Shown one piece after another: positions 4,082 through 6,211 of a DNA stretch of 6,211 bases. The position numbers and the translations under genes are program-made. The notes under the pieces were generated by a model. The model made no database searches. It was not told the DNA's origin and worked only from the letters and a program-made list of their open reading frames with translations. The stretch's first letter is position 1. Every line of letters starts with the position of its first letter. Source of the stretch: Bacilli bacterium (GTDB lineage: Bacteria; Bacillota_I; Bacilli_A; RF39; UBA660); NCBI GenBank assembly GCA_022801735.1, contig JAAWSW010000069.1, positions 1-6,211 on the forward strand, in the 5' to 3' direction.

Positions 4082-5377
4082 ATGAGTAAAGTAAATGTAG
4101 TATTAGGTGTTTTTTATGGTGATGAAGGCAAAGGGAAAATAATCGATTATCTTTCAAAAAGTGCAGATTATGCAGTTCGATTCTCAGGCGGAAATAACGC
4201 TGGACACACAATAAAAGTAGACGGAGAAAAATTTGCCTTTCATCTATTACCAAGTGGCATTTTAAACGAAAATATAAAAGCCGTTTTAGGTAATGGTGTA
4301 GTCATAGATCCAAAAGTTTTAATAGAAGAAATAGAGAGTTTAAAAAGTCACGGCTTTCCTGTAAACAATCTATATATCAGTGATAAAGCCCATGTCATTT
4401 TTCCTTATCATATAGTAATGGATGGTATTTTAGAAGAAAATAGGGGCGAAAATAAAATTGGAACCACCAAACGCGGAATTGGCCCATGTTATTGTGATAA
4501 ATTTGAACGTTGTGGTATTCGTATAGCCGATTTAATAGCAAGTAACTTTGAAGAACTATTAAAACGTAATGTAATCAATAAAAACAAAATAATTGAAGCC
4601 TACGGTCATGAGCCATTAGAATATAGACAAATATTAGAAGAATATAGAGAATATGCAGAAAAGTTAAAACCATATGTATGTGACACAACAAGCATGTTAC
4701 ATAAAGCACTAAAAAATGATGAAAGCATTTTATGTGAAGGTGCCCAAGCAACTCTATTAGACATTGATTTCGGCAGTTATCCATTTGTAACATCATCTAA
4801 TCCAACAATAGGTGGAGTTAGTACAGGTTGTGGGATAGGCTCATCATATATTGGAGAAGTTTACGGAGTCACCAAAGCATATTCATCAAGAGTTGGCGAA
4901 GGACCATATGTAACAGAAGAAACTGGTGAAATAGGGGACTTGATTAGAGAATTAGGCCATGAATATGGAACTACAACCAAAAGACCCAGACGTTGTGGGT
5001 GGTTAGATTTAGTAGCCCTTAATTATGCAATTATGCTAAATGGTATAACCGCTTTAGCAATCAATCATTTAGATACAGTTGGTAAGTTAGATAAAATAAA
5101 ATTATGTATTGCATATAACTACAACGGAAATATAATAACTGATTTTTCTTCAAACATAGATTTTTTAACTTCGTGTACACCAATATACGAAGAATTTGAA
5201 GGTAATTTTGGCGACATTAGTAATTGTAAAACCTTTGATGAATTACCAGAAAACGCCCAAAAATATATAAATAGAATAGAAGAACTAACAGATACACCAG
5301 TTAAATTTATCGGTACTGGTGCTGCTAGAGAAAATACAATAATAAGAGAAGAAAAACAAAAACAATTAATAAGATAA
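4082..5377 (+). CDS. purA: Adenylosuccinate synthetase (PurA)
   Basis: PurA joins IMP and aspartate using GTP to make adenylosuccinate, the first committed step from IMP to AMP. It acts as a cytoplasmic dimer. The 431-residue length is full size. The N-terminal phosphate loop GDEGKGK (13-19) includes the catalytic Asp14, and His42 lies in NNAGHT. GTTKRGIGP (127-135) and Arg143 contact IMP. The sequence continues with EGAQATLLDID (219-229), YPFVTSSNP (233-241), TKAYSSRVGEGP (264-275), the aspartate-binding region YGTTTKRPRRCGWLD (295-309) and the guanine-binding region NHLD (328-331). Oddities are FY in place of the near-universal QW just before GDEGKGK (residues 11-12), Lys300 where Bacillus has Gly (TTTGRPRR), and GAAR instead of GPDR at 413-416. 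Known catalytic residues are kept, including Asp14, which phage PurZ variants change, so PurA activity is expected. It stands alone behind its own strong promoter. Confidence 0.96.
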   Translation: MSKVNVVLGVFYGDEGKGKIIDYLSKSADYAVRFSGGNNAGHTIKVDGEKFAFHLLPSGILNENIKAVLGNGVVIDPKVLIEEIESLKSHGFPVNNLYISDKAHVIFPYHIVMDGILEENRGENKIGTTKRGIGPCYCDKFERCGIRIADLIASNFEELLKRNVINKNKIIEAYGHEPLEYRQILEEYREYAEKLKPYVCDTTSMLHKALKNDESILCEGAQATLLDIDFGSYPFVTSSNPTIGGVSTGCGIGSSYIGEVYGVTKAYSSRVGEGPYVTEETGEIGDLIRELGHEYGTTTKRPRRCGWLDLVALNYAIMLNGITALAINHLDTVGKLDKIKLCIAYNYNGNIITDFSSNIDFLTSCTPIYEEFEGNFGDISNCKTFDELPENAQKYINRIEELTDTPVKFIGTGAARENTIIREEKQKQLIR

Positions 5378-5378
5378 C

Positions 5379-5406
5379 AAAAAGAGAACTATTTCGTTCT
5401 CTTTTT
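5379..5406. terminator. Bidirectional terminator shared by purA and the convergent gene
   Basis: AAAAAGAGAAC (5379-5389) pairs perfectly with GTTCTCTTTTT (5396-5406) around the loop TATTTC. A-runs and T-runs flank it symmetrically, so it works in both directions. It starts two bases after the purA stop, and its right arm and loop encode the last residues and TAG stop of the minus-strand gene. Confidence 0.85.
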
Positions 5407-6138
5407 ATCATGTTCTAAACTAGAAGTCATTTTATAATATGAAGCATAAAGATAATAAACATCCGCAATGTCACAAAAATCTTTTAATGCCTCTTTTTTA
5501 TCATTCTCCTCAAAATAAGATAATAATTCATCCTTTTTATTTAATAGCACATCTGCATATTCACGCCAATAAGTTTCATCAAAATTAAATTCAATAGGTA
5601 AATGAGCGGCCTGAAATTGTGGATCATGTTTTGGCTCAGCCCTAAACAAATCTTTTTTCTTATCATGTACTCTAGTAAGTAATTCATCACTAATCAAAAC
5701 AGAATCCTGATTTAAACTGTTTTCTATTTTACCATCATTTAGGAAACAAAAATACTTATTAAAACTTTCACTGGTAATTTGTTTATTGTTATTAGATGCT
5801 TTTCTTCTAAATTCAAATAACCTTTGGTCATTTGCTAAAGAACTAGAATCATCCGCCATTACTACAACCCCATAAACAAAAGGGTAGACACGCCTAAAAA
5901 AATTAGTAATATAATCAATCAAAATAATCTTATCAATATCCATACGAAGAGGCTCTAAGCGATTTATATATAATTCAAATAAAACCTCTTCAATATCAGA
6001 ATCACTCAAATCTTTTAAATCAAATTTTTCTTTAGAACATTTCTTAATTTGTTCGAACATATCAAAAACTTCCAAAGTCTCATGTTCTAATACATTATAA
6101 TCAGGTAACAAAGAATTTCTTTTTTCAAAATTCATCAT
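5389..6138 (-). CDS. Hypothetical protein, unrecognised family
   Basis: I do not recognise this 249-residue protein. It is charged and soluble in appearance, with no signal peptide or convincing membrane helix. A mostly helical N-terminal part (about 20-82) is followed by a short hydrophobic stretch (PFVYGVVVMA, 86-95), a polar middle (96-180) and a helical C-terminal part rich in Tyr, Asp and Lys (about 188-249), ending HDKKRTK. The frame is also open to a GTG at 6144, but that codon lies within the ribosome binding site (minus-strand AGGAAGTGAT, 6149 down to 6140). ATG at 6138, with five bases after AGGAAG, is preferred; ATG at 6135 is equally possible. The stop lies in the terminator shared with purA. 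It has its own extended -10 promoter and is probably monocistronic. Codon use resembles the neighbours and gives no sign of recent transfer. Confidence 0.75.
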   Translation of the reverse strand: MMNFEKRNSLLPDYNVLEHETLEVFDMFEQIKKCSKEKFDLKDLSDSDIEEVLFELYINRLEPLRMDIDKIILIDYITNFFRRVYPFVYGVVVMADDSSSLANDQRLFEFRRKASNNNKQITSESFNKYFCFLNDGKIENSLNQDSVLISDELLTRVHDKKKDLFRAEPKHDPQFQAAHLPIEFNFDETYWREYADVLLNKKDELLSYFEENDKKEALKDFCDIADVYYLYASYYKMTSSLEHDKKRTK

Positions 6139-6163
6139 AATCACTTCCTATTATTATAATATG

Positions 6164-6172
6164 ATTATAACA
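6164..6172 (-). promoter_or_regulatory. Extended -10 promoter of the hypothetical gene
   Basis: Minus-strand TGTTATAAT gives TATAAT (6169 down to 6164) with the TGn extension, the same nine bases as the DUF1653 promoter. Predicted start is near 6157, just before the AGGAAG ribosome binding site. No good -35 box lies upstream; the region is the T-rich tail of a neighbouring terminator. Confidence 0.55.
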
Positions 6173-6182
6173 TATTAAATAT

Positions 6183-6211
6183 AAAAAGAAAACCGTTGAA
6201 ATATTTCAACG
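6183..6211 (-). terminator. Palindromic terminator of a minus-strand gene beyond the right edge
   Basis: Positions 6194-6211 are a perfect 18-base palindrome (CGTTGAAA/TTTCAACG arms), forming a seven-pair stem with an ATAT loop. Read on the minus strand it is followed by GTTTTCTTTTT. The bases AAAACC to its left may pair with sequence outside the window, which would lengthen the stem and make it bidirectional. Confidence 0.6.

Noticed and set aside
4002..4253. Minus-strand frame of 83 codons across the purA promoter and 5' end
   Set aside because: It overlaps the consensus purA promoter and the conserved PurA N-terminus; the composition is that of an antisense shadow.
4355..5100. His in place of Lys in the guanine-binding NKxD-like segment of PurA (NHLD) as a loss-of-function sign
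   Set aside because: B. subtilis PurA, as recalled, also lacks this Lys (NSID), so the change is normal among Firmicutes.
6139..6144. GTG at 6144 as start of the minus-strand hypothetical gene
   Set aside because: The GTG is part of the Shine-Dalgarno sequence AGGAAGTGAT, so it cannot be its start codon; the ATG at 6138 or 6135 has proper spacing.

Overview
The window is strongly AT-rich, with short intergenic gaps, A/T-ending codons and Shine-Dalgarno sites of the AGGAGGTGAT type. It carries sporulation proteins very close to those of Bacillus (GerE, SpoIIIAH, GerM). This points to a low-GC, spore-forming or spore-gene-bearing member of the Bacilli, probably an uncultured gut-type lineage with a compact genome; the lineage is inference. 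TGA is used as a stop (597-599) and every tryptophan seen is TGG, so the genetic code is standard bacterial rather than the Mycoplasma code.

Layout, left to right. Positions 1-1306 hold the 3' part of a Mur-ligase-like gene overlapping, through an ATGA junction, an alpha/beta hydrolase gene, closed by a terminator. Positions 1346-1767 hold a single pseudopilin gene with its own extended -10 promoter. It converges on a DUF1653 gene (1771-2013, minus), and the two stop codons lie in one hairpin. Positions 2115-3936 are a sporulation block: spoIIIAH, gerE and gerM, all on the plus strand. Positions 4021-5377 hold purA behind a perfect-consensus housekeeping promoter. Positions 5389-6138 (minus) hold an unrecognised protein gene that converges on purA over a shared bidirectional terminator. 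The right edge holds a palindrome that looks like the terminator of a minus-strand gene outside the window.

How the genes work together: in Bacillus subtilis SpoIIIAH and GerM belong to the same envelope-spanning SpoIIIA-SpoIIQ complex joining mother cell and forespore, and GerE is the last transcription factor of the mother-cell programme. The block is therefore a coherent mother-cell sporulation cluster, but spoIIIAH has been separated from the usual spoIIIA operon. The most informative non-coding stretch is 2648-2740, upstream of gerE. It holds an exact match to the sigma-K promoter pattern (AC, 16 bp, CATAAAATA), flanked by CTTAGG repeats that resemble GerE binding sites, which suggests that GerE controls its own gene. 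The other genes look like ordinary housekeeping or small accessory functions. No mobile element, CRISPR array, tRNA or rRNA was seen, and no gene-free stretch exceeds 300 bases.
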